Counted from the stretch's first letter, positions 27,572 through 36,289 are shown. The stretch: 64,000 nucleotides of DNA from Methylobacterium gregans (GCF_022179245.1 NZ_BPQM01000029.1:17730-81729); one strand, 5' to 3'. Made by a program: numbers and translations. The notes: generated from the sequence alone by a model not told the origin.

Positions 27572-28053
27572 GGAGGGTGACGGTGGGACGGATGAATGGG
27601 CTCGACCGGCGCCGGGTTCTCGCGGGGGCAGCCGGCACGGCGCTGGCGGTCGCTTTGCGGCCGGCCACGGCGGCGGCGCTGTCGCGCATCGAGACGACCG
27701 AATCCGCCATCCGGCGCTTCGCGGGGGACAACCCGATCCGGCCGGGGCGCGTCACCCTCGACCTGCCGCCGCTCGTGGAGAACGGGAACACGGTGCCGCT
27801 CGGCGTCACCGTCGAGAGCCCGATGACGCCGGAGGACCATGTGCGCCGCATCGGCGTGTTCAACGAGAAGAACCCGCAGCCGAACGTGGTCACGGTGCAT
27901 CTGCGGCCGGGCGCCGGCCGCGCCCAAGTCGCGACGCGCATCCGGCTCGCCGACACCCAGCGCATCACCGCCATCGCCGAGATGAGCGACGGCACCTACT
28001 GGTCGGCGAGTGCGGACGCGATCGTCACGCTCGCCGCCTGCCTGGAGGGCTGA
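27568..28053 (+). CDS. soxY: SoxY, sulfur-carrier subunit with an unusual C-terminus
   Basis: A 161-residue protein with a twin-arginine type signal (DRRRVLAGAAGTALAVAL) and the SoxY fold (VTVESPMTPEDHVRRIGVFNEKNP). SoxY normally carries sulfur on a cysteine in a C-terminal GGCGG arm. Here the protein ends VTLAACLEG: the cysteine is kept, but the glycines around it are not. The ATG at 27568 overlaps the soxX stop; a later ATG at 27592 is possible. SoxZ, its partner, follows 5 bases later. Confidence 0.9.
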   Translation: MRRVTVGRMNGLDRRRVLAGAAGTALAVALRPATAAALSRIETTESAIRRFAGDNPIRPGRVTLDLPPLVENGNTVPLGVTVESPMTPEDHVRRIGVFNEKNPQPNVVTVHLRPGAGRAQVATRIRLADTQRITAIAEMSDGTYWSASADAIVTLAACLEG

Positions 28054-28058
28054 GCCGG

Positions 28059-28379
28059 ATGGCCCGCACCCTGATCAACCTGCCCAAGACCGCCAAGCCC
28101 GGCGACGTGATCGCGATCAAGACCCTCATCTCGCACCCGATGGAGACGGGCTTCCGCCCTGGCGCGGACGGGCGCATCCTGCCGCGCAACATCGTCACGG
28201 AGTTCGTCTGCCGCTTCGAGGACGAGGAGATCTTCCGGGCCGAGCTGTTCCCCGCCTCTGCCGCCAACCCCTATCTCACCTTCACCTGGGTCGCGACGCG
28301 GAGCGGTCGCTTCAGCTTCATCTGGCGCGGCGACGACGGCTTCGACCAGACCGAGTCCGCGGCGATCACGGTGGCCTGA
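28059..28379 (+). CDS. soxZ: SoxZ, partner of SoxY
   Basis: A 106-residue protein of full SoxZ length (PKTAKPGDVIAIKTLISHPMETGFRP ... NPYLTFTWVATRSGRFSFIWRGDDG). It forms a heterodimer with SoxY. No signal peptide is visible, as is usual, because SoxZ is exported together with SoxY. Confidence 0.95.
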   Translation: MARTLINLPKTAKPGDVIAIKTLISHPMETGFRPGADGRILPRNIVTEFVCRFEDEEIFRAELFPASAANPYLTFTWVATRSGRFSFIWRGDDGFDQTESAAITVA

Positions 28380-28387
28380 GCCCGGCC

Positions 28388-29179
28388 GTGCCGCGCCGCC
28401 CGGGCTTCCTGATTCCGGCCGCCCTCCTGGCGCTGGTGCTCGCTGATGCCTCGGTCGAGGCGGAGCCGATCGCGCCGGCCGATCGCCGCTCGGGCTTCGA
28501 TCAGATGAGCCCCGAGATCCAGGCCATGCAGCGGGACGACGCTGCCAATCCGGGCATGCTCGCGGTCGCCGACGGTGCCGAGCTCTGGACGAAGCCGCCG
28601 GTCTCCGGCCTGCCTGCCTGCGCCGGCTGCCACGGCGAGGCCGCCGTGGGCATGCGCGGCGTGGCGTCGCGCTATCCGGCTTGGGATGCCAGGGCCCAGC
28701 GACCGATCGACCTCCAGGACCGGGTCAACGCGTGCCGGCGCGAGCGCCAGGGCGCCGCTCCCCTCGCTTACGAAAGCCCCGAGCTGCTGGCCCTGACGGC
28801 CTACGTCGCTACCCAGTCTCGCGGCTTGCCGATCGCGCCGCCCGAGGACTCCCGGCTCATGCCTGCCCGGGCGGAGGGCCGTGCGCTGTTCGAGGCGCGC
28901 CAGGGCCAGCTTGGCCTGTCCTGCGCGACCTGCCACGACGACCACTGGGGTCGCCGCCTCGGCTCTGCCGTGATTCCGCAGGGCCAGCCGACCGGCTACC
29001 CACTCTACCGCCTGGAGTGGCAGGGGCTCGGCTCGCTGCAGAGGCGCCTGCGCAACTGCCTCACCGGCATGCGGGCCGAGCCCTTCAGGTACGGCGCCCC
29101 GGAATACGTCGCGCTCGAACTCTACCTCGCGACGCGGGCCGCCCCTCTGCCGCTGGAGACGCCGGCTGTGCGTCCCTAA
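28388..29179 (+). CDS. soxA: SoxA, dihaem c-type cytochrome
   Basis: A 263-residue protein with a signal peptide (GFLIPAALLALVLADASVEA) and two haem motifs, CAGCH and CATCH. The substrate-binding cysteine is in RRLRNCLTGMRAEPF, followed by the conserved YGAPEYVALELYL. With SoxX it links thiosulfate or a related thiol to SoxY. I chose the GTG at 28388, 8 bases after soxZ, because the signal peptide follows directly; the longer frame to 28010 overlaps soxYZ. Neither soxB nor soxCD follows. Confidence 0.92.
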   Translation: MPRRPGFLIPAALLALVLADASVEAEPIAPADRRSGFDQMSPEIQAMQRDDAANPGMLAVADGAELWTKPPVSGLPACAGCHGEAAVGMRGVASRYPAWDARAQRPIDLQDRVNACRRERQGAAPLAYESPELLALTAYVATQSRGLPIAPPEDSRLMPARAEGRALFEARQGQLGLSCATCHDDHWGRRLGSAVIPQGQPTGYPLYRLEWQGLGSLQRRLRNCLTGMRAEPFRYGAPEYVALELYLATRAAPLPLETPAVRP

Positions 29180-29330
29180 CGACCACTGCCGAACGCAGAC
29201 CGGCACGGATTTTGGCCCGGTCGCGCTTCGGGATCTCCTCTACGGGGGACCGCGCAGGGGAGCTGATTGGCCCGGCAGAGCGAGGCGGAAGCCGGTATCC
29301 CGTCCGAACCGCCGCCCGAAGCGATTGGCT

Positions 29331-30182
29331 TCAGTATCGAGTGAAGGCAAGGCACCGGGAAGAGACATCGAGCAGAGCGGCGCAGGGATCGGTTGGATCG
29401 CGTGGGACCAGCTGAGCGCGAGCGGAGGATTTCGACGCCGGGCGGACGGGTTGTGCAAGAGACTCGCGGCCGGCCGTGATCGGTAGGCTCGTCAGGCCGA
29501 TGCCGCGCAGCCCCAGCAGGTTGCGACGTCCCTCGGCCTCGATGCCGCCTGCGGGGAAAACGAGTGCCTCCTGCGCGGGCGAGGCGAGACCCGCCAGACG
29601 CTTACCGTCGGCCCAAGTCACCACGTCGATACCGGTGATGCTCGCGACGTAGATTACGGTCTCTGTCGGTAGGACCGAGCGGCCGAGAAGCCAAGCATCC
29701 GTTCGCCCGGGGCCCGCGTTGTAGGCGGCCGCGGCCAAACCCCAATTGCCGTAGCGGGCCTTGAGGTTCCGCAGCAACTCCGCAGCTTTCGGAATGGCCT
29801 TCTCGGGGTCGAAGGGGTCGTCGAGCCCCATCTCGGCGGCAGTTGCCGGCATGAACTGGGCGATGCCCTGCGCGCCCTTCACGCTCACGGCCTGTGGGTT
29901 CAGGCCGCTCTCCTGCTTCAGCAACCGAAGCAGGAAGCTCTCCGGAACGCCGGTGCTCACCGCCGCCTGAGCGATGATGGCGCCGAGGTTCCGGCTCCGG
30001 TCCTGGCCCCGCTCGACCATCATGACGACACCGAGTGGCTCCGGTGCGGCCAGCTCGATGACGGGGACCGACGCGGTGAGGTCTAGAACCAGCGGGGCCG
30101 CCCGGCGAAGATCGGCACGGGCCGTCGTGCAGAGGAGGAGCAGGGCCGCAAACGCGCGGCCCGATCCGCGCGGAGAGGTCAC
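29331..30182 (-). CDS. Lytic transglycosylase (SLT family) coupled to csgG
   Basis: A 283-residue secreted protein: signal peptide (AFAALLLLCTTARADLR), then an SLT lysozyme-like domain with the catalytic glutamate in LLRLLKQESGLNPQAVS, the GAQGIAQFMP motif and AAAAYNAGPGRTDA. It would cleave peptidoglycan in the periplasm. It begins 2 bases after the csgG stop, so it is the last gene of the curli operon. It may open the wall for the curli secretion pore. Confidence 0.88.
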   Translation of the reverse strand: MTSPRGSGRAFAALLLLCTTARADLRRAAPLVLDLTASVPVIELAAPEPLGVVMMVERGQDRSRNLGAIIAQAAVSTGVPESFLLRLLKQESGLNPQAVSVKGAQGIAQFMPATAAEMGLDDPFDPEKAIPKAAELLRNLKARYGNWGLAAAAYNAGPGRTDAWLLGRSVLPTETVIYVASITGIDVVTWADGKRLAGLASPAQEALVFPAGGIEAEGRRNLLGLRGIGLTSLPITAGRESLAQPVRPASKSSARAQLVPRDPTDPCAALLDVSSRCLAFTRY

Positions 30183-30184
30183 GG

Positions 30185-31108
30185 CTAGTTCTTCGCGACG
30201 ACGACCGCCTCGGGGACGATCTCGGCACTCTGGCTGGCCACAGGCAGAGCCTTGTCGCGATCGAGATAATCTTGGACCAGGCGCTGGCCTACGATGGGAT
30301 CGCGGAATTTCCAGAGGCCCTTCTTCGCGCCCTCCATGACGATTGCGTAGACAGCGAGTTCGATCGATTCGCGAACGGCGAACTGCGTCGGCTCGTTGCG
30401 GGTCACGCCGGCATCGAGCGCGAACAGCTTATTCACCGCCACATAGCGGAAGGTGCTGGTCGTGAGGCCGATCGAGTAGATCGTCTTGGTCGTCGTGACG
30501 CTGCTCAGCACCTCGCCGGACTGGACCGAGACGATACGCATGCCGACGGTGACGACGTCGCGTCGATACTTGATATCGCCGCCGATGCCGAGATAGCGCG
30601 CGCCGATGCCGCCGGTCACGAAGTTCGTGTCGTAGGCCAGGATGCCGCCCTCGACGAGCAGGCCCGCGAAGCGAATGGGCGGAAGCGGCTTGGCCTTGTC
30701 CTGGTCGAACTCCTGCCGGGTCGCCCGGATCAACTGGCGCTCCTGCAGGACATTGGCGAGGCTGCCGCGCTCGACAACGCGGAACCAGCGGCCGCCGCCG
30801 GCCCGCCGGAGGGCATCGATCAGGAAGGCCGCGCCACCCTGCGTGACGGCGCGCGAGAACTCCGCGAAATTGTCACTCGGCTTGTTCTGGCCGGTCAGGT
30901 CGGGAAAGCTGTAGACCGCGAGATCGATCTCCCGGACCGGCGGCGGAAGAAGCTCGAGATTGAGACCGGTCGGCGAGGTCTCGGTGATGGTCGGCGGCTC
31001 GTTCAGAGCCTCGCGCTCGCCGACGGCCATGCAGCCACCGAGGCCGAGTGCCGCGAGGAGCAGTGTGCCGACGGTCACGCGCCGAAGAAGGGAAGGCTCA
31101 GCCCACAT
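30185..31108 (-). CDS. csgG: CsgG, curli secretion pore lipoprotein
   Basis: About 307 residues. A lipoprotein signal (LLLAALGLGGC) is followed by the CsgG core (IDLAVYSFPDLTGQNKPSDN, FRVVERGSLANVLQERQLIRATR, GGILAYDTNFVTGGIGARYLGIGG). CsgG forms the nonameric outer-membrane channel for curli subunits. I chose the ATG at 31108, which puts the lipobox about 26 residues in; the frame is open to 31183. It lies downstream of csgF and two bases before the lytic transglycosylase gene. Confidence 0.94.
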   Translation of the reverse strand: MWAEPSLLRRVTVGTLLLAALGLGGCMAVGEREALNEPPTITETSPTGLNLELLPPPVREIDLAVYSFPDLTGQNKPSDNFAEFSRAVTQGGAAFLIDALRRAGGGRWFRVVERGSLANVLQERQLIRATRQEFDQDKAKPLPPIRFAGLLVEGGILAYDTNFVTGGIGARYLGIGGDIKYRRDVVTVGMRIVSVQSGEVLSSVTTTKTIYSIGLTTSTFRYVAVNKLFALDAGVTRNEPTQFAVRESIELAVYAIVMEGAKKGLWKFRDPIVGQRLVQDYLDRDKALPVASQSAEIVPEAVVVAKN

Positions 31109-31249
31109 AAGATCAGGAATCCCGACCGTGACCGGGCCGCCTGCCGCGACCTTCAGGTCTCTCGCGTGTGAAAGGACCGCCATGGGACCGCTCCGCGTGC
31201 GTTGCGGATCCGATCGCGTCGTTTGGACAACCGGCGAATGAACGCGGCG

Positions 31250-31744
31250 CTAGGGGGCCGCAGGCACCACCACCTGCGTTATCGTCTGACCATCGTTAAT
31301 CGTTACCCTAACATCCGACCCGATCCGGACGAAATCAATCGTCGTACCCTGAAACGTGAACGTCCCGTTCGGGCGCGCATTCTCTCCGAAGATAGACTGC
31401 GTGATCTGATTGGCGAGCGAGCTGAAGAGTTGTGACTGCAACTGCTGGGCGAAAATCTGGCCCGGGGTCAAAGTGCGCGACGTCGCTGCCTGATTGACCG
31501 CGTTGAACACCTGCTGCCGACGCTGATCCGCGGCCTGCGGAATATTCTGCGCCTGCGCATCGGCTTGCAGCCAGCTCCCGTTGAGCGGACTGCCGCCGAA
31601 GGCTGGGTTCACGGGCTGATACACGAGGTTTCCAGCAAGACCGGCAGTCCCGGAGAGGGTGAGCGCAGCGATGGCCGCAACGATCCGAGTTATCATGGTT
31701 TGAACTCTGGTTCCCGGGCGCTTCGCGAGCGTGCCCATCATCAT
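31250..31744 (-). CDS. csgF: CsgF, curli assembly factor
   Basis: 164 residues with a signal peptide (ITRIVAAIAALTLSGTAGLAG) and the diagnostic mature N-terminus NLVYQPVNPAFGGSPLNGSWL, the part that inserts into the CsgG pore. CsgF ties secretion to nucleation at the cell surface. The ATG at 31744 overlaps the stop of the curlin gene before it (ATGA). A second ATG at 31696, directly before the signal peptide, is an equal candidate. Confidence 0.94.
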   Translation of the reverse strand: MMMGTLAKRPGTRVQTMITRIVAAIAALTLSGTAGLAGNLVYQPVNPAFGGSPLNGSWLQADAQAQNIPQAADQRRQQVFNAVNQAATSRTLTPGQIFAQQLQSQLFSSLANQITQSIFGENARPNGTFTFQGTTIDFVRIGSDVRVTINDGQTITQVVVPAAP

Positions 31745-32370
31745 CTCCGGGCCTGGACCAGACCGAAGCCCTTCTGGACACCGATCTGGCTGACATCGGC
31801 GGACAGGCCGTTGCCGCTCTGGACCACGGACACTTGGCGTCCGCCCGGCACCGAGCCTGTCGCGCTGTTGCCGTCACCGGTCTGCTGAACCGTCAGGCTT
31901 CCCCCGGTCCCCCCGCTCACCGTGAGATCGGCCCGGTTGCCGTTGCCGTCCTGATTCAGGTTCAGGGTCAGACCGTTGCCCTCCAGAGTGCCGTAGCCGG
32001 CATTGTTGCGGCCGCTCTGGTTGATGGTGGCTGTGTTGTAGGCGCCTGTCGCAGCGACGCCGGCGCGGTTGCCCTGGCCGATCTGGCCGATCTCCGTCAC
32101 GTTGCCGGTGCCGATCTGCCGATTCGACGCAACCTGATCGCCCGCGACCGCCGAGGCGCTGTCCGGCCGCAGGATCGGGATCGAGAGCTGTACTCCACCG
32201 ATCGTCGCGTACTCGAGAGCCACGCCGGCAGAGACCGGACTCACGTTCGAGCTTCCGGCTTCGCCCAGTTGTTGCGCGGACGCCGCGAATGGAATCCCTG
32301 CCAGCAACAATCCGCCCACAGCGCGGAACATGGCCCGATAGGGAGATGCGAAACGCGAAAATCCGGCCAT
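31741..32370 (-). CDS. Curlin-repeat protein (CsgA/CsgB-like)
   Basis: 209 residues with a signal peptide (AVGGLLLAGIPFAASAQ) and several curlin-type repeats rich in N, Q and G (TEIGQIGQGNRAGVAATG, ATINQSGRNNAGYG, LNLNQDGNGNRADLTV, LTVQQTGDGNSATG). These stack into the amyloid fibre. It has fewer, less regular repeats than the large curlin upstream and is coupled to csgF, so it may be the minor or nucleating subunit; this assignment is inferred. Confidence 0.86.
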   Translation of the reverse strand: MAGFSRFASPYRAMFRAVGGLLLAGIPFAASAQQLGEAGSSNVSPVSAGVALEYATIGGVQLSIPILRPDSASAVAGDQVASNRQIGTGNVTEIGQIGQGNRAGVAATGAYNTATINQSGRNNAGYGTLEGNGLTLNLNQDGNGNRADLTVSGGTGGSLTVQQTGDGNSATGSVPGGRQVSVVQSGNGLSADVSQIGVQKGFGLVQARR

Positions 32371-32628
32371 ATCTCAGACGCTCCCTACTGAAATGCGCCA
32401 CCCCGACGGACTGCGAACTAGAAACCCGCGAGATCTATATGTGAATGAATTATTAAAATAGTATCGGAAAAAATGAGCCTTCAGTGGGCGATATATTGAT
32501 GTGGATTGTCTTGAGGGACAGGCGCGTCCGAGTCAATTCAAAATTGGGCCGCCCTTAGGACCAGATGCCATCCGCATGGCCAAGCGTGCCCAGGATGCCA
32601 CAGGTTGGCTCATCAGGGGACCGCAATC

Positions 32629-32961
32629 CTAGAGATCGTCCGCCCCGCCGGGTCCGGTGCGCTCGCAGACATAGGTGGCACCGCCGGAACTGACGGAGAG
32701 GACCGCCCGGTAGTGAGCCGACGGCTCCATCGATAGGCTCAGTCCTTGGATCTGCATCGAGCGACCCGCATCGAGCGCGAACTTCGACTGTTGGCTGATC
32801 CGCGAGTCCCCGGAAGGGCCCTGCTTGATCACCTGCAGGCGATAGATCCCCACTCGCTCCGCATCGGAACGGATCTGCACGGAAATCCGAACCTGTGCGC
32901 CCACGCGCTGCTCGACGAGCGCGCACGAGATCGGCGGCGGAACCTCGGCGGACACGACCAT
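32629..32961 (-). CDS. csgH: CsgH-like curli chaperone, no visible signal peptide
   Basis: 110 residues resembling the alphaproteobacterial CsgH (CsgC-like) inhibitor of early curlin aggregation: beta-rich with two cysteines (ISCALVEQ and YVCERTG) and the segment SGDSRISQQSKFALDAGRSMQIQGLSLSM. The ATG at 32961 has an excellent ribosome site (AAGGGGGG, 5-base spacing), which decides the start; an upstream GTG at 32982 has none. No signal sequence is visible, although CsgH acts in the periplasm. It lies between two curlin genes, after a hairpin. Confidence 0.75.
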   Translation of the reverse strand: MVVSAEVPPPISCALVEQRVGAQVRISVQIRSDAERVGIYRLQVIKQGPSGDSRISQQSKFALDAGRSMQIQGLSLSMEPSAHYRAVLSVSSGGATYVCERTGPGGADDL

Positions 32962-33018
32962 TACGTCCCCCCTTTGGACCACAGGCGGCGTGGATGCACA
33001 CGAGGGTGCCTGAAAAGG

Positions 33019-33054
33019 CGACGTGGCTTCCTGCGGCGGCAGGAAGCCACGTCG
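33019..33054 (-). terminator. Hairpin with T-run after the main curlin gene
   Basis: A 16-bp perfect stem (CGACGTGGCTTCCTGC with its complement) and a GGCG-type loop, followed on the minus strand by CCTTTTC. It starts 17 bases after the curlin stop and precedes csgH. It could be a partial terminator that keeps curlin mRNA far above that of the downstream assembly genes. Confidence 0.75.
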
Positions 33055-33070
33055 TTCTCGTCGTCCAGGC

Positions 33071-34276
33071 TTAGCGGCGGTAGACCCCCTGGGTGATCGT
33101 CGCAGTGTTGCTGGTGCCGATCTGCGTGCTGGTGATCACGCTGTTGGCGCTGGCGTACTGCCCGGCGGTGAGAGTGTTGCTCGTGCCGGTCTGCGTGCCG
33201 TTGATGACGCTCGCCGCAGAGTTCGACTGCGTGAGGTAAGCGACGTTGAGGTCGCCGGTCTGGGTCAGATAGATGCCGGCGCCGCTCGAACCCGTCTGCT
33301 TCACATCAGCGAGGTTGCTCACGCCGCCGGTCTGAAGCACGCTGATGCGGGCCGCATTGGAGCGGATCTGCCTGATCTCGGCATTGTTGTCGTTGCCAAA
33401 CTGATCGAGGAGGATGTCGCTGCCCGTGGAGCTCTCTTGGAACAAGAACGCCTGGTTCCGGTCTCCAGTCTGCGTCGACTGCAGGGTGCTGCCAGTGTTG
33501 AATCCCTGGTATGCCGTGACGATGTTATTGTTGCCGGTCTGGAACAGATTGGCGACGGTGTCCCGACCGCCGACCTGCACGAGGCTGGCTTCCTGCCGGT
33601 CACCGGACTGGGCTACCGTGCCGATGGTACGGGTGGTGCCGATCTGGAACGCACTCGTGGTGTTGTCATGCCCCGCCTGCCCGATGAGGAGCTGGGAGTT
33701 GTCGGTCTTCGACTGTCCGATATCGGCCTTCTGGATTGAACCGCTCTGTCCGATCACGATCTGCGAGTCGTTCGTCGCGCCGTACTGAATGGCAAGGGCG
33801 AACTGCCGGTATGTGTCCTGGACGATCGTGATCGACGAGTTGGAGCCGTCGGTCTGCTCGGTCTTGGCCTCGTGCCCGAAGTCCGGAGCGCCGTACTGCA
33901 CCACGGTGGTTGTGTTGTTGGAGCCGCCGGTCTGCTTGAGGTCCGCGCTGTTGGCGTTGGCCTCCTGTGTCAGGTCGATGGTGTTGCTCGTGCCGCCCTG
34001 CTGATTCGACTTGAAGCTGTTGAAGTCGCCCGTCTGATTCACGGTCAGGGTGTTGCTCGTGCCCGATTGCTCACCCGTCGCGCCGAAGCCGGTGGTGCCA
34101 TTCGACCCGCCATTCTGCTCGACCTTTACGGTCCCGGACGTGCCAGTCTGCGTCAGGGTGAGTTCGTTGAGCGTGCCATCCTGCTTGACCGTCGCATCGT
34201 TGTTGCTGGCCGCGAACGCCGTCGAGGCGGCGAAGAGCGCGAGCATGCTGACAGCAGTAACCGAAAGATGCCTCAT
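33071..34276 (-). CDS. csgA: Major curlin-repeat protein (CsgA-like)
   Basis: 401 residues, with signal peptide (LSVTAVSMLALFAASTAFAASN) and well over a dozen degenerate curlin repeats of the type Q-x-G-x-x-N-x5-Q (for example LTVNQTGDFNSFKSNQQGG, ANLFQTGNNNIVTAYQG, STQTGDRNQAFLFQE). It is far longer than E. coli CsgA (five repeats). It should be the main amyloid fibre subunit. The ATG at 34276 is decided by the signal peptide and an AGGGGATC site; the frame is open to 34363. First gene of the operon. Confidence 0.9.
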   Translation of the reverse strand: MRHLSVTAVSMLALFAASTAFAASNNDATVKQDGTLNELTLTQTGTSGTVKVEQNGGSNGTTGFGATGEQSGTSNTLTVNQTGDFNSFKSNQQGGTSNTIDLTQEANANSADLKQTGGSNNTTTVVQYGAPDFGHEAKTEQTDGSNSSITIVQDTYRQFALAIQYGATNDSQIVIGQSGSIQKADIGQSKTDNSQLLIGQAGHDNTTSAFQIGTTRTIGTVAQSGDRQEASLVQVGGRDTVANLFQTGNNNIVTAYQGFNTGSTLQSTQTGDRNQAFLFQESSTGSDILLDQFGNDNNAEIRQIRSNAARISVLQTGGVSNLADVKQTGSSGAGIYLTQTGDLNVAYLTQSNSAASVINGTQTGTSNTLTAGQYASANSVITSTQIGTSNTATITQGVYRR

Positions 34277-34959
34277 GACTGATCCCCTGCGAGTTAGTTT
34301 GCCAAGCGTCAGCCGGAGCGATTCACTGTCTGTTGACCAGACCGTCCGATCCGCCGTCTGCATCCTGGCGTTGTTAACGAGAGATTAAATATGGGCCTGC
34401 GGCCCGATCCGCATCATTCATTCAGATGACAATATTAGAGTTTTGATAGAGACGATCGATTCAGGTTAACGCAGACGCGTGTGATAAATATGTCAAAATT
34501 CGTTCATCGATGAACAGAATTTTCTCGACCGATGACTTGGATGCAATTGATCGATCCATGATCGCGCCTGATCATATATTTCATCGGCGGAAGAGGCATT
34601 TCATCTTAAGACAAGATGCCGAATTTATGAGCGATTTCACGGGCTGTAACGCCATGCTTGCCGTTCTACTGCCGCTCGCGGCAGGATGCTGCGGCGGCGA
34701 GCACGTGGAAGGCGCGAAATCAGGAGACTGAACGCTGACGAAGACCAATGATCGGTCGGAACGTCTCGCGTGCTATGTAGTCTGCCGCGCCTCTTTGGCG
34801 GACAGATCCAGTATCGTCAGCCGTTGCAAGAAGGCATCACTCTGGCGAGTTTCTTCGTTTCGCCGGTGAAAGCTCTTGTGAAGACCATTTGCGATCCGCT
34901 ACAGGCGCGGTTCGCGCTCGGAAAACTGTTTTAGGTCGCGGTGAAGCAAATTCTCTCCG
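34277..34959. promoter_or_regulatory. Long AT-rich divergent control region of the curli locus
   Basis: 683 bases between the csgA start and the LuxR-type regulator. The stretch 34370-34640 is distinctly AT-rich for this genome, with several ATG-less or short frames only. Long regulated intergenic regions are typical for curli loci. A 73-codon frame at 34510-34731 shows no protein-like features. No specific operator could be assigned. Confidence 0.5.
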
Positions 34960-35526
34960 ATGGACGAAGAGTTGTTTTATTTCCTGGGCTTGCTCGATAA
35001 AGTGGGCTCGCCGGCCGCTCTGATCGATCAGCGCGGAAACATCGTCGAGTACAACATGCTCGCGCGACAGCTTATCCGCGCCGATGACATCGACATGTCG
35101 CAGCCCGGTGGGAAGCCGTTCACAGGCCGTACCATCCAGAGCGTGCTGACGGACATGTTCGGAACGGTCGCCTTCGAGCACCCGTCCTCGAACCGGCGCT
35201 TGGCTTTCCAGGCGCTGGACATCGTTGCGGACGATGACACGTACCGTCTGATGCTCCTGATCGACCTGACGCTCAGGCCGAAGGCGTGCGGGCCCGCCCT
35301 GGAGAAAATCTTCGGGCTGACCGTGGCGGAGGGGCGTCTCGCGGCCGAGCTCAGCAACGGCATCGCGCTGGCCTCGATCGCACGCGAGCGCAAGGTCAGC
35401 ATCACCACGCTGCGCACCCAACTGGCCTCGATCTTCGCGAAGACCGGAACGTCGCGGCAGCCGGAGCTTGTCGCCCTCCTGGCGCAGGTCTGCCGTGCTC
35501 CCCCCGCGCCGGGCGTCGCAGCTTGA
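34960..35526 (+). CDS. LuxR-type HTH regulator with PAS-like sensor, divergent from curli operon
   Basis: 188 residues. The N-terminal part (GSPAALIDQRGNIVEYNMLARQLI) looks like a PAS fold. The C-terminal part (FGLTVAEGRLAAELSNGIALASIARERKVSITTLRTQLASIFAKTGTSRQPELVALL) is a LuxR/GerE helix-turn-helix. It is transcribed away from the curli operon, so it may be the functional counterpart of CsgD, though it is not the receiver-domain type. No phosphorylation site is visible; the signal is unknown. Confidence 0.82.
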   Translation: MDEELFYFLGLLDKVGSPAALIDQRGNIVEYNMLARQLIRADDIDMSQPGGKPFTGRTIQSVLTDMFGTVAFEHPSSNRRLAFQALDIVADDDTYRLMLLIDLTLRPKACGPALEKIFGLTVAEGRLAAELSNGIALASIARERKVSITTLRTQLASIFAKTGTSRQPELVALLAQVCRAPPAPGVAA

Positions 35527-35692
35527 CCGGAGGGGCACGACGCCGCGCCTATCCGGCGGCGGGCACCCACGGGTCCCCGACGAGATACGGACGCTCGGGG
35601 CATAGACTGTCGTCTGGCCGCGACAGAAGTTCCCGATGCCGGCTCGCGGCACAAACAAAGGGCGTCCGGATGAGAATGGGGGGCTTCAACAG

Positions 35693-36289
35693 ATGACACG
35701 GATTGCTATTCGAGTCGGGCACGCACGCGTCACGATCGGCCTCGGCCTCGCTGGCCTCGTCGCTTGCCTCGGCGCTGCGGACGCTGCAGCGCAGGAGAGC
35801 AAGACTGCGCCGGCGCCGCCGACCGCCGCTGCGGCACCGGTCAAGCTGGGCTGCGATGCGGCCTGCACCCGCCAGGCTGTTCCAGCCGCCATTCAAGCCT
35901 GCGCGCCGAGCATCGAGCGCCAGGCACCGAGCGATTTCGAGTGGATGAGCCGCCCGGCGGGCACGATCTTCCAGCAGGCCGAACCCCCGACGGGTTCGGA
36001 CACGGTGGCCCGGTTCCGCGGCGACTCGATCCGCTTCCTCAGCCCGCAGGGGCAATGGGTGCGCGTCACCTACGAATGTGATTACGACACCGCGGCGCAA
36101 ACGGTTCGCAACGTGAAGGTCCGGCTCGGGCGGATCGACGGCAAGGGCGCGAACGAGGGTGCCGCGGTGCGTCCTGGGGCAGGGGGGAACCAAGCTGCGG
36201 CGCCGGCCACTCCGGCTCAGCCCAAACGACTGCGGCCGGGTGAGCCGAGCGAGGTGGAGATCCGTCAAGTCTCGCCGGGCGCTCGCTAG
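35693..36289 (+). CDS. Secreted protein of unknown function in the curli locus
   Basis: 198 residues with a signal peptide (VTIGLGLAGLVACLGAADAAAQ), two cysteines close together (GCDAACTRQ), two more (IQACAPS, YECDYD), and a low-complexity Ala/Pro C-terminus. The core contains FRGDSIRFLSPQGQWVRVTYECDYDTAAQTVRNVKVRLGRID, which is well ordered. I do not recognise the family. The ATG at 35693 fits the signal peptide; the longer frame from 35636 does not. Confidence 0.72.
   Translation: MTRIAIRVGHARVTIGLGLAGLVACLGAADAAAQESKTAPAPPTAAAAPVKLGCDAACTRQAVPAAIQACAPSIERQAPSDFEWMSRPAGTIFQQAEPPTGSDTVARFRGDSIRFLSPQGQWVRVTYECDYDTAAQTVRNVKVRLGRIDGKGANEGAAVRPGAGGNQAAAPATPAQPKRLRPGEPSEVEIRQVSPGAR

Noticed and set aside
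33071..34276. CRISPR array in the repeat-rich curlin region
   Set aside because: The repeats are degenerate protein-coding repeats in one frame, without constant repeat-spacer units.
34510..34731. 73-residue protein upstream of the LuxR gene
   Set aside because: No ribosome site, odd composition and AT-rich control-region location; not supported as a gene.
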